A stretch of 6,627 bases of DNA from Nitrosomonas sp. (GCA_029881855.1 JAOULU010000097.1:1-6627); one strand, 5' to 3'; numbered from the stretch's first letter, positions 1 to 6,401 are shown. Numbers and translations: made by a program. Notes: generated from the letters alone by a model not told the origin.

Positions 1-1755
1 AATATCGGGGTCCGCACGCAAAAAAGCTTTCATGACGACAGGGAAGGTCAAACCTGCCTTCACATTCATCTGTACCTGACGCAACCCCTTTTGGGTAATT
101 TCAACCGGGTCTTCTGCTGTCCATATTTTGGTTTCATCACGATTAAGATGCTTTAATATGGAATGCAGTGTCGTTGTTTTACCGGAACCTGTAGGGCCAC
201 AAACAAAGAATAACCCATAAGGTTTACTAATTATATTCTTTAACTCCTCAAGATTTTGCGAGGTGAAGCCCATATTATCCAATGGTATAGGGTCACCAGC
301 AGCCAAAATACGCATCACGACATCTTCAACACCACCAGCAGAGGGAATAGTCGCGACACGCAGCTCGATATCTAATGGCCCATATTTTTTGAATTTAATC
401 TTGCCATCCTGCGGCCGTCGCTTTTCCGAAATATCCAGATCACACATAATTTTGATACGTGTCACCAATGGGTTGCGATAATTGGCAGGAATTTCGATGT
501 AAGACATTAAAGAACCATCTTTGCGAAAACGAATTTTTGTTTTCTCCTTACCTACATAAGGCTCGATGTGGATATCCGACACGCCCATTTTATAGGCATC
601 AATAATAATTTTATTCACGAGTTTTACCAACTCGTTATCCGCAGCCGCAGATGTTTCATCCATCTCACTAACATCTTCAATCTCATCGTCAAGACCTGTG
701 AGCATGTCATTAATGTCACCTGAATCCATATCATCCAGACTGCCCCCATAAAACAAATCAACAGTCTCTTTGAATTCACGCCTTGTTGTGACGGTATAGA
801 TAACCTTATATTTGGGGAAAATATTATTAACAATACGTTGCGATTTTATTCTTTCCGGATCAAGCGTTAATACCACCAACCCATCCTTGGTATCATCAAT
901 CGGCAACCAAGCGTTACTCTCTACATAATGTCTCTTCAAGTTTTTAAGCAAATCCGCAGGTTTGATTCGATCCGCCTTAAAAGGCTCATACTTAACTTGA
1001 AAAAAAGCAGCGAGCGCTTTGCCAATTGAAGGCACACTTATCTGAAACTCATCATGCAGCACATCTTCCAGATCACTCCCTTTTTTGCGTGCTGAACGTG
1101 TTGCTGAATCAAAATCTGAGTCAGATATCACCCCATCAAAAATCAAATGATCATATTTTGATTTTATTAATTGCGCAGGGTTTTTACGCTGTTTTAACGC
1201 AACCGCCAATGTCTGACAGATCTCAACAACACCCTCCTGAATAATTGTAGAAAAAGGCTCGTTACTTTTATTATTGATAAGCTGAACCACCCCCATTAAA
1301 TCAGCGGAATCAGCGTTTACGATGGGCGCCACTAACATTTGCTTGGTACGATATCCGGTACGCTTATCCATATCCAGCGAGAATACAAGTTGTGGATTTA
1401 ATTTCTGTAATTCTTTTTTATTGTAGACATCCGCCAAATTAACAACATCTTTTTTCAAACAAACATACCCAGTAATATCATTTTTTGAAATAGGTAACCG
1501 TAAGTCTTGAAAAGAATCCAACCCCGTTTTAACTCTAGAAATCAGGGATGTCCTATCTTCACTTAGTGTATAGATAGTCAATTGTTCTGCATTAAAAATA
1601 GCGCACAAGTCTTTACTGACATCCGGCATAATTTCATCAATGTTATCGGCTGCATTTATTTTATCGACAGTTGCTTGTAGATTTCTGGATAAATCCTGTT
1701 TACCACTATCGTCAGCACTATTTTGTTGTGTTGGTTTTACAGTTGTTGTACTCAT
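1..1755 (-). CDS. GAF-domain GspE/PilB-family secretion/pilus ATPase (3' end beyond window)
   Basis: This is a cytoplasmic hexameric ATPase of the type II secretion/type IV pilus family, which powers pilin or pseudopilin assembly. The frame is open from the ATG at 1755 to the left edge, giving 585 residues without a stop. An N-terminal GAF-like domain spans about residues 25-190 (core VAPIVNADSADLMGVVQLINNK, cut short here as VVQLINNK at 156-163). A GspE N-terminal-like region follows at about 198-336, then an acidic linker at 338-372. The ATPase core begins near 374 with SDIHIEP (393-399), RFRKDG (409-414), RRPQDG (446-451), Walker A GPTGSGKT (520-527) and Asp-box AEDPVE (547-552). The sequence ends at RADPDI, just where the Walker B block should begin, so Walker B, the His box and any zinc tetracysteine are off-window. 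The start is backed by a strong Shine-Dalgarno (GGAGAGGTGA). It sits 22 bases behind the hydrolase gene. Family assignment is firm; which machine it drives is not known. Confidence 0.93.
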   Translation of the reverse strand, partial: MSTTTVKPTQQNSADDSGKQDLSRNLQATVDKINAADNIDEIMPDVSKDLCAIFNAEQLTIYTLSEDRTSLISRVKTGLDSFQDLRLPISKNDITGYVCLKKDVVNLADVYNKKELQKLNPQLVFSLDMDKRTGYRTKQMLVAPIVNADSADLMGVVQLINNKSNEPFSTIIQEGVVEICQTLAVALKQRKNPAQLIKSKYDHLIFDGVISDSDFDSATRSARKKGSDLEDVLHDEFQISVPSIGKALAAFFQVKYEPFKADRIKPADLLKNLKRHYVESNAWLPIDDTKDGLVVLTLDPERIKSQRIVNNIFPKYKVIYTVTTRREFKETVDLFYGGSLDDMDSGDINDMLTGLDDEIEDVSEMDETSAAADNELVKLVNKIIIDAYKMGVSDIHIEPYVGKEKTKIRFRKDGSLMSYIEIPANYRNPLVTRIKIMCDLDISEKRRPQDGKIKFKKYGPLDIELRVATIPSAGGVEDVVMRILAAGDPIPLDNMGFTSQNLEELKNIISKPYGLFFVCGPTGSGKTTTLHSILKHLNRDETKIWTAEDPVEITQKGLRQVQMNVKAGLTFPVVMKAFLRADPDI

Positions 1756-1769
1756 TACATCACCTCTCC
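1753..1769 (-). promoter_or_regulatory. Strong Shine-Dalgarno with overlapping start-stop pair at the ATPase start
   Basis: Read on the minus strand the site is GGAGAGGTGATGTAATG. The AGGTGA portion is well spaced for the ATG at 1755. An earlier ATG at 1760 is followed directly by TAA, which overlaps the real ATG by one base. The 1760 ATG cannot encode a protein, so it supports 1755 as the true start and leaves a start-stop element in front of it. Confidence 0.7.
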
Positions 1770-1777
1770 AAGACTTT

Positions 1778-2542
1778 CTAGAATTCAAACAATTGATCTT
1801 TGTTCAGCATATGCGGGTTAAACCCTTCAGCAAGTTCTAATATCTCGCGCATCGTCAATTCATCTTCACCCTGTTTCAAATGTGTAATATAAATTTCGGC
1901 ATCTTGTTCGAGTTTCTCCAGTTCTTCTTTTAACAAACTGGGACAAAGATGCTTAGACCTAATAGCAATCTCCCTTTTTTCTTCGCAAAAAGCTGACTCA
2001 ATAATCAAATATTTCAAATTCTCGATCTTATTGACAACTTCCCATAGTGCATCATTAGTCGTAGTATCCCCAGTAAATACTAGGCTCGCCTGTCCTGAAT
2101 CCAATTGATAACCAACCGCCGGCACAACATGATTTGCGGGTAATGGGGTAATTTTCCGCCCATCTATATTAATAACTTTGCCCAAGGTAATTGCTTCATA
2201 GCGCATATAGGGTGTTTGGACATTAGGGATGTTTGTGAAATCAGGCCAAACATGCCAATTAAACAAATGCTTACGCAGTGTATTCAATGTAGGCTGGACA
2301 GCATATATGTTAATTGGCTTGTTACGAATAAAACCAACGGTATCAACCAAAAAAGGGATAAAGGCCACATGGTCCAGATGCGCATGCGTAACAAAGATAT
2401 GGTCGATTTTAAGTAATTCTTCCATACTCAAATTACCCACACCAGTTCCAGCGTCGATCAAAATATCGTTATCAAGTAACATAGCCGTGGTATGAGAACC
2501 ACCGCCAATCCCACCGCTACACCCTAAAATTCTTAGTCTCAC
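1778..2542 (-). CDS. Metallo-beta-lactamase-fold hydrolase, class II cyclic-nucleotide phosphodiesterase-like
   Basis: This is a soluble metal-dependent hydrolase of 254 aa. It has the full metal-ligand set of the fold: DAGTG at 30-34, HAHLDH at 53-58, H138 in PANHVVP, D159 in FTGDTTT, and H221 in ITHLK. The SKHLCPSLL segment (196-204) resembles the corresponding motif of class II 3',5'-cyclic-nucleotide phosphodiesterases (PDEase_II), which suggests cAMP or a related cyclic nucleotide as substrate. That substrate call is inference; an RNase Z-like or other phosphodiester activity remains possible. The start is a GTG preceded by GGAG with a 10-base spacer, and no in-frame ATG fits better because the next Met is residue 21, after the conserved first strand. 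No signal peptide is visible, so it is probably cytoplasmic. It lies 23 bases after the Usp gene and 22 bases before the GAF-ATPase gene, so the three are almost certainly co-transcribed. Confidence 0.88.
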   Translation of the reverse strand: MRLRILGCSGGIGGGSHTTAMLLDNDILIDAGTGVGNLSMEELLKIDHIFVTHAHLDHVAFIPFLVDTVGFIRNKPINIYAVQPTLNTLRKHLFNWHVWPDFTNIPNVQTPYMRYEAITLGKVINIDGRKITPLPANHVVPAVGYQLDSGQASLVFTGDTTTNDALWEVVNKIENLKYLIIESAFCEEKREIAIRSKHLCPSLLKEELEKLEQDAEIYITHLKQGEDELTMREILELAEGFNPHMLNKDQLFEF

Positions 2543-2556
2543 AATAATTTTTCTCC
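2543..2556 (-). promoter_or_regulatory. Ribosome binding site for the GTG-started hydrolase gene
   Basis: On the minus strand GGAGAA lies at 2556-2551, with the GGAG core 10 bases before the GTG codon at 2542-2540. It is the only purine-rich block in the 23-base gap after the Usp gene and decides the GTG start. Confidence 0.6.
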
Positions 2557-2565
2557 AGAAAAATA

Positions 2566-2991
2566 CTACTTAACTAATAAAACAGGTATGGGCGAGAGTT
2601 GCATTACTTTATTTGCAACTGATCCCAGCAATAAACTTTTTACCGTACCTTGCCCCCTCGAACCTAATACAATCAGATCAAATTGTTTTTCTGTCGCAAA
2701 TTGCACAATCATTGCTGCTGGATCGCCAAGCGTAATATGAAACTGGTAAGCAATCTCGGCTTTATCTAGTAAAGCACGCGCATTTTGCAAACATTTCAAT
2801 CCTTCCTCTTGGTGATATTGTTTGATATCAGCCTGATTGATAAATAAGGAAACATTGCCATCTAACGGTGACTGAATGTTTAGCAAATGAATCTCGGGTC
2901 TTTCCTTATACCAATTAAGTTGCTGTATAAAATTAACTACTGACTGATTTGAATTATCAGAACCATCAACTGGTAGCAATATTTTTTGCAT
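2566..2991 (-). CDS. Universal stress protein, UspA family, ATP-binding type
   Basis: This is a single-domain universal stress protein of 141 aa, the normal length for the family. The opening strand ILLPVDGS (4-11) carries the nucleotide-contacting Asp at position 9. The C-terminal half carries the ATP-binding signature G-x2-G-x9-G-S: G110, G113, G123, S124, within the block that starts GSRGQG. The family closing strand PIPVLLVK ends the protein. It should therefore belong to the ATP-binding class rather than the non-binding UspA class. Usp proteins act in the cytoplasm as dimers that modulate stress, starvation or energy responses; the partner is not known here. The ATG at 2991 has AAGGG about 7 bases upstream. 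The gene lies 40 bases after the TerC-family gene and 23 bases before the hydrolase, which places it in the same transcription unit. Confidence 0.93.
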   Translation of the reverse strand: MQKILLPVDGSDNSNQSVVNFIQQLNWYKERPEIHLLNIQSPLDGNVSLFINQADIKQYHQEEGLKCLQNARALLDKAEIAYQFHITLGDPAAMIVQFATEKQFDLIVLGSRGQGTVKSLLLGSVANKVMQLSPIPVLLVK

Positions 2992-3031
2992 GCTAAATCC
3001 CTTAGATACCTTGTCTCAATATCCACAAAAA

Positions 3032-3754
3032 CTACTGTGATTGCTTTTTTTCATCCACCAAATCAATAACCGGCATAAGCTTTGCTTGCGCCCTAGCTGC
3101 CAAACCTTTACCGACCGTTACAACTAAAAGTGCTGCCAAAACTGGCGCAACCCAGTGCAAGTAATCCGCATGCGTATTTACCCATTCTTTAGTAACAGCA
3201 TCAGTAATCGCCATATCACCTGCGATCCAGCCTAGTAGCCCTGCACCAATCACAATCGTAAGTGGATAACGATCCATTAATTTCATGACAAATTTACTTC
3301 CCCAAACAATAATGGGCACACTAATTACTAAACCAAAAACAACCAAACCGATACTGTCCTTGGCCGCACCAGCAATAGCGATCACATTATCCAAACTCAT
3401 TACAGCGTCCGCAATAATAATTGTTTTGATCGCACCTAATAAACCTGTACTCGCACTAATTTCATGCGTTTCTGCCGGCTCTGGCTGAAGCAACTTAACA
3501 CCTATCCAAAGCAATAATACTGCGCCGACAATTTTCAAATAAGGCACCGCTAACAAACTCAGTGCAAAAAATATCAATACCACACGCATAGCAATAGCAC
3601 CGAACACACCCCAGAAAATCACAATATTTCTTTGTTTCTCTGGTAGTCTACGGCATGCTAGCGCAATGACAACCGCATTATCCCCACCCAACACAATATC
3701 AATTGCAATAATCTGTAAGACGGCAATCCAAAATTGCGGATCTTCGAAACTCAT
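3032..3754 (-). CDS. TerC/YjbE-family integral membrane protein, putative metal exporter
   Basis: This is a polytopic inner-membrane protein of 240 aa. It has the two inverted-repeat signatures of the TerC family: DIVLGGDNAVVIALA (19-33) and DAVMSLDNVIAIAGA (116-130), each with the paired acidic and Asn residues (D25/N26, D122/N123) thought to line the ion path. Hydrophobic segments lie near residues 9-33, 44-63, 67-89, 105-128, 135-152, 165-187 and 200-218, consistent with about seven helices; the C-terminal tail is charged and cytoplasmic-like. Length and motif order match the YjbE-type branch, some members of which export manganese; metal specificity here is inference. The ATG at 3754 has AGGA 9 bases upstream. 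It follows the phospholipase after 70 bases and precedes the Usp gene by 40 bases. I could not recognise a yybP-ykoY manganese riboswitch in the short leader. Confidence 0.92.
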   Translation of the reverse strand: MSFEDPQFWIAVLQIIAIDIVLGGDNAVVIALACRRLPEKQRNIVIFWGVFGAIAMRVVLIFFALSLLAVPYLKIVGAVLLLWIGVKLLQPEPAETHEISASTGLLGAIKTIIIADAVMSLDNVIAIAGAAKDSIGLVVFGLVISVPIIVWGSKFVMKLMDRYPLTIVIGAGLLGWIAGDMAITDAVTKEWVNTHADYLHWVAPVLAALLVVTVGKGLAARAQAKLMPVIDLVDEKKQSQ

Positions 3755-3824
3755 GTATATTTTCCTATTAGTACATCAAACAAACAGTAGAAAACATACG
3801 TTATTCCCAATCTGTTTTATATTT

Positions 3825-4991
3825 TTATGCCACGCCAATAAACTGCAAAATTTCATTTCTTTGTTGCAGAGTATCATTATAACCCAATTTAATCAATGCT
3901 TTACAAAACCTTTCCTCAAATAATATATAGCTTAATAATGTTGAACCATTTGGACCCATCGCACCAATACCATGGCATAGTAAACGCATAGTAAGTGGCA
4001 ACGTATCTGCATACTGCAATGCAATATCGTTAATCTCTTCGCTCGGCGAGATCATCATTGATTCTATCGGGCGAAGTGAAATATTATTTTCTTTAAGCGT
4101 CCCTGGCGGTATCATCTTTAGCGTCCCATTGATTCGCTGCAAACGCTCTAGATCAACATCCAAACTATCCACAAAAATGCTATTCATAGCATGGCCAGCA
4201 ATCTGCGCAAATGGCGGATAACTTGACACGCTAACACGCTTCGGTACAACACTAGCTTGCGTATGCACACCGATAACCAGTATTTTTTCTGCCCCCAGGT
4301 GAAGCGCAGGACTGATTGGTGCCATTTGTCGCATTGATCCATCCCCAAAATACTCACGATTTAACTTTACTGCCGGAAAAACAAATGGGATTGAAGATGA
4401 GGCCATCAGGTGCTTAACACCAATGCGCGCAGCCACGCCAACCCGTTGCGCTCTTTTCCAAGGCCTAACACTTTTTGCGGCCTGATAAAATGTTACCGAT
4501 TGTCCCGATGTGTAGCCCCAAGCAGTAAGCCCCAATGCATGCAATGCGCCAGACTGTACACAGCGATGAATAGCGCGAAATGGAAAACGATGCCTCAACA
4601 ACGCTTCTAAGGGTCTATTATCTAATAACGAAACCGCTTTATTTCGACCATATTTATCCGACATTAACGAACCCAAGCAACGCAAGCTATTACTCAATAC
4701 CCCCATAAAATCAGACCGATAAACATGGTTAACATGGAACCCACCCCAAACCGCTTCTAGTTCCCGCACACCCCCATAAAAATTATTTGCTGAAACAGCC
4801 AAACTAGTCGCATTAATCGCACCAGCAGATGTCCCACAAATAACTGGGAACGGATTACGTGTACTATCTGGTAGCATGCCAGCTATTGCCCGTAACACGC
4901 CCACCTGATAGGCTGCACGCGCACCACCACCAGTCAGAACTAATCCAACCTTAGGAATATTGCAAGTTTTTCCTTGTCCATCCACATTCAT
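3825..4991 (-). CDS. Patatin-like phospholipase
   Basis: This is a serine acyl hydrolase of 388 aa with the Ser-Asp dyad of the patatin fold. The oxyanion loop is GGGARAAYQVG (21-31), the nucleophile elbow is GTSAG with S55, and the acid is D217 in FGDGSMRQ (215-222). The acid motif is DGS rather than the commoner DGG, and is followed by PISPALHLGAEKILVIGV, which fits a bacterial patatin-like branch. The segment ASSSIPFVFPAV (197-208) is the usual pre-Asp block. There is no signal peptide or clear membrane segment, so it is probably cytoplasmic or peripheral, acting on phospholipid or lysophospholipid. The ATG overlaps the stop of the 85-aa gene as ATGA, and no good Shine-Dalgarno precedes it (only an AAAGAG-like stretch well upstream), which suggests translational coupling. 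A GTG two codons later is a minor alternative start. Substrate and biological role are unknown. Confidence 0.93.
   Translation of the reverse strand: MNVDGQGKTCNIPKVGLVLTGGGARAAYQVGVLRAIAGMLPDSTRNPFPVICGTSAGAINATSLAVSANNFYGGVRELEAVWGGFHVNHVYRSDFMGVLSNSLRCLGSLMSDKYGRNKAVSLLDNRPLEALLRHRFPFRAIHRCVQSGALHALGLTAWGYTSGQSVTFYQAAKSVRPWKRAQRVGVAARIGVKHLMASSSIPFVFPAVKLNREYFGDGSMRQMAPISPALHLGAEKILVIGVHTQASVVPKRVSVSSYPPFAQIAGHAMNSIFVDSLDVDLERLQRINGTLKMIPPGTLKENNISLRPIESMMISPSEEINDIALQYADTLPLTMRLLCHGIGAMGPNGSTLLSYILFEERFCKALIKLGYNDTLQQRNEILQFIGVA
4988..4991 (-). promoter_or_regulatory. ATGA stop/start overlap coupling the 85-aa gene to the phospholipase
   Basis: The TGA stop of the small upstream gene (4990-4988) is embedded in the ATG start of the phospholipase (4991-4989). 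A four-base overlap of this kind normally means translational coupling by ribosome re-initiation, and it supports both reading frames being genuine. Confidence 0.85.
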
Positions 4992-5245
4992 GTACTGGTA
5001 ACAAATTGCTCTTTTACTTTCTCTAATGCATCACGCAATGTTTCTTCAGGCAGATTGTTTATTGTTTTTGAGAGCATTTCTGCTGCCTTACACGCATCAT
5101 CTGGCAACACGCTACAGTCCAAATTAGCAATAAAAACTGCTGCTGCTCCCGTTGCACCCAATAAGCCCTGGCGCTCGTTCATAAGTATTTCTATCTCAGC
5201 ACGCAACATTGACACTTCCTGTTCTTTCAATAAAGTATGAGACAT
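4988..5245 (-). CDS. Small coiled-coil protein of unknown function, coupled to the phospholipase
   Basis: I do not recognise this 85-aa protein. It is predicted to be mostly helical. Residues 5-29 show a short heptad pattern (V11, L14, I18, L21, L28) rich in Glu and Lys, consistent with a brief coiled coil. A Gly/Ala-rich apolar stretch follows (GATGAAAVFIAN, 30-41), then a Pro-capped amphipathic helix (66-81). There are two cysteines (C44, C52) and no signal peptide. Its reality rests on a good Shine-Dalgarno (AAGGA, 8 bases before the ATG at 5245) and on the ATGA overlap with the phospholipase. It is probably the first gene of the minus-strand unit. A role as partner, chaperone or regulator of the phospholipase is inference from the coupling alone. 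Confidence 0.78.
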   Translation of the reverse strand: MSHTLLKEQEVSMLRAEIEILMNERQGLLGATGAAAVFIANLDCSVLPDDACKAAEMLSKTINNLPEETLRDALEKVKEQFVTST

Positions 5246-5289
5246 GATTTAATCCTTATTAGTATATGTATGTTCACTATCTGTATTGC

Positions 5290-5316
5290 AATATAACAGA
5301 ACTATAATTCATGCAA
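5290..5316 (-). promoter_or_regulatory. Candidate promoter for the minus-strand operon
   Basis: On the minus strand an extended -10 (TG-T-TATATT, 5298-5290) lies 15 bases after a weak -35 (TTGCAT, 5316-5311), about 45 bases before the ATG of the 85-aa gene. The -10 is five of six to consensus; the -35 is weak and the spacer short, which the extended -10 could offset. A second option is TATACT at 5266-5261 with TTGCAA 19 bases upstream. Confidence 0.35.
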
Positions 5317-5335
5317 ATTGTAAACTCAGTGCTGT

Positions 5336-5364
5336 TTATCACCTTTTTTCACAACTCTTATACT
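5336..5364 (+). promoter_or_regulatory. Candidate sigma-70-type promoter for pip, near-leaderless
   Basis: TTATCA (5336-5341, four of six to TTGACA) and TATACT (5359-5364, five of six to TATAAT) are separated by 17 bases. Transcription would start near 5371, leaving only about 6-8 bases before the ATG at 5378. This matches the lack of any Shine-Dalgarno in front of pip. Confidence 0.5.
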
Positions 5365-5377
5365 AATATTCACTACC

Positions 5378-6340
5378 ATGAAAAATAACTTTCGCACCGA
5401 ACTGTTTCCAGAGATCGAACCATACAACCATGGATTCTTAACTTTAGATGAACGCCATTCAATGTATTGGGAACAATCAGGCAACTCCGAGGGCATTCCC
5501 GTAGTTTTTTTGCATGGTGGGCCTGGCGCTGGTTCCACACCTAAACACCGATGTTTCTTTGACCCGGCTCACTATAGAATTATTGTTTTTGACCAACGTG
5601 GTGCTGGGCGCTCAACACCTTTAGGTGAAATTCGTGATAACACAACACCTCATCTTATCAATGATCTTGAATTACTTAGGGAACACTTAAAGATTGATAA
5701 ATGGCTAATCTTTGGTGGTTCCTGGGGCAGCACATTAGCACTTGCGTATGGGGAAACACACCCAACACGCTGCCTGGGATTCATTTTGCGCGGAATTTTT
5801 CTTTGCCGTAAACCTGAAATTGACTGGTTCCTCTATGGATTGCGTCAATTTTTTCCAGAAGCCTGGCAAGCATTTGTTGCGCTTCTGTCTGAAGAAGAAC
5901 GTAAAGACATTTTGGCATCCTACTATCAACGTCTAATGAATCCGGACCCAGCCATTCATATGCCAGCAGCCCGGGCCTGGGGAGCCTATGAAGGATCCTG
6001 CTCAACCCTGTTACCTAGCCCAGAAACTGTCAGTTACTTTTCTGGCGACACAGTCGCGCTAGGTCTTGCTCGTATGGAAGCACATTATTTTAGTCACAAT
6101 ATTTTCTTACCAGAAAATTCACTGTTAGATAATGTACATAAACTGCATGACATTCCTGCCACCATTGTACAAGGCCGTTATGATGCCGTATGCCCGATGA
6201 TTAGCGCAGATGACTTACACCATGCCTGGCCACAAGCCGAATATATTATTATTGATGATGCAGGTCATTCTGTTTGGGAGCATGGCATACAAAAAACACT
6301 GATTAGAACCACCGAAAAATTCAAAGACATCATTGCATAA
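5378..6340 (+). CDS. pip: Prolyl aminopeptidase (proline iminopeptidase), peptidase family S33
   Basis: This is a cytoplasmic alpha/beta-hydrolase of 320 aa that releases N-terminal proline from peptides. Length is normal for proteobacterial Pip. The oxyanion motif is HGGPGAGS (46-53), followed by DQRGAGRS (72-79). The nucleophile is S115 in GGSWGS, the acid is D269 in GRYDAVCP, and the base is H297 in AGHSVWEHG. E205 (in WGAYEG) and E234 (in RMEAHYF) match the two glutamates that recognise the substrate amino group in characterised Pip enzymes. The usual WxxWE and ENHYF motifs appear here as WGAYE and EAHYF, a mild divergence near the substrate pocket. The ATG at 5378 is the only sensible start, with no in-frame ATG in the upstream stretch back to about 5333, although it has no Shine-Dalgarno. 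It is divergent from the 85-aa gene and convergent with bioD, so probably monocistronic. Confidence 0.95.
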   Translation: MKNNFRTELFPEIEPYNHGFLTLDERHSMYWEQSGNSEGIPVVFLHGGPGAGSTPKHRCFFDPAHYRIIVFDQRGAGRSTPLGEIRDNTTPHLINDLELLREHLKIDKWLIFGGSWGSTLALAYGETHPTRCLGFILRGIFLCRKPEIDWFLYGLRQFFPEAWQAFVALLSEEERKDILASYYQRLMNPDPAIHMPAARAWGAYEGSCSTLLPSPETVSYFSGDTVALGLARMEAHYFSHNIFLPENSLLDNVHKLHDIPATIVQGRYDAVCPMISADDLHHAWPQAEYIIIDDAGHSVWEHGIQKTLIRTTEKFKDIIA

Positions 6341-6401
6341 ACAAAGCACTTGCAACTTCCTAGAATAGCACTGTAGTTAATCTATGCGAACCTTTCTAAA
6401 T
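6341..6401. other. Convergent intergenic gap between pip and bioD
   Basis: This 61-base AT-leaning stretch separates the two stop codons. I see no hairpin followed by a T-run, no promoter-like pair and no small reading frame with a Shine-Dalgarno. The nearest strong hairpin is inside bioD at 6422-6456. Confidence 0.6.

Larger units (their letters stand above)
5257..5368. repeat. 10-bp inverted repeat flanking the divergent intergenic region
   Basis: TATTAGTATA at 5257-5266 is the exact reverse complement of TATACTAATA at 5359-5368. The arms sit just upstream of the two divergent start codons, about 92 bases apart. Each arm contains a -10-like TATACT read toward its own gene, so they may be core promoter elements rather than operator sites. 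The core octamer TACTAATA recurs before the TerC-family gene. Confidence 0.5.

Noticed and set aside
624..833. Minus-strand 69-aa open frame inside the ATPase gene
   Set aside because: It is out of frame with the GAF-ATPase, which reads continuously through this region with family motifs on both sides.
1026..1244. Plus-strand open frames opposite the ATPase gene (also 263-481 and 1640-1840)
   Set aside because: They lie antisense to a clearly conserved protein, have no recognisable domains and no good Shine-Dalgarno, so they are shadows.
1776..1783. Palindrome TTCTAGAA at the hydrolase stop codon
   Set aside because: It is only 8 bases, has no T-run after it and is explained by the Glu-Phe-stop codons.
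2216..2495. Two overlapping plus-strand open frames opposite the hydrolase gene
   Set aside because: They are antisense to a gene with all metal ligands intact and encode nothing recognisable.
3755..3824. Possible yybP-ykoY manganese riboswitch before the TerC-family gene
   Set aside because: The gap is only 70 bases, shorter than that riboswitch class, and I could not find its conserved paired loops.
743..4781. The 11-mer CCCCCATAAAA occurs three times on the plus strand (743-753, 4700-4710, 4771-4781)
   Set aside because: Each copy is inside a different coding context and two simply encode Phe-Tyr-Gly-Gly; spacing is irregular, so it is best read as coincidence.
5735..6005. Small open frames on both strands inside pip
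   Set aside because: They overlap a complete pip gene with an intact catalytic triad and have compositions typical of shadow frames.
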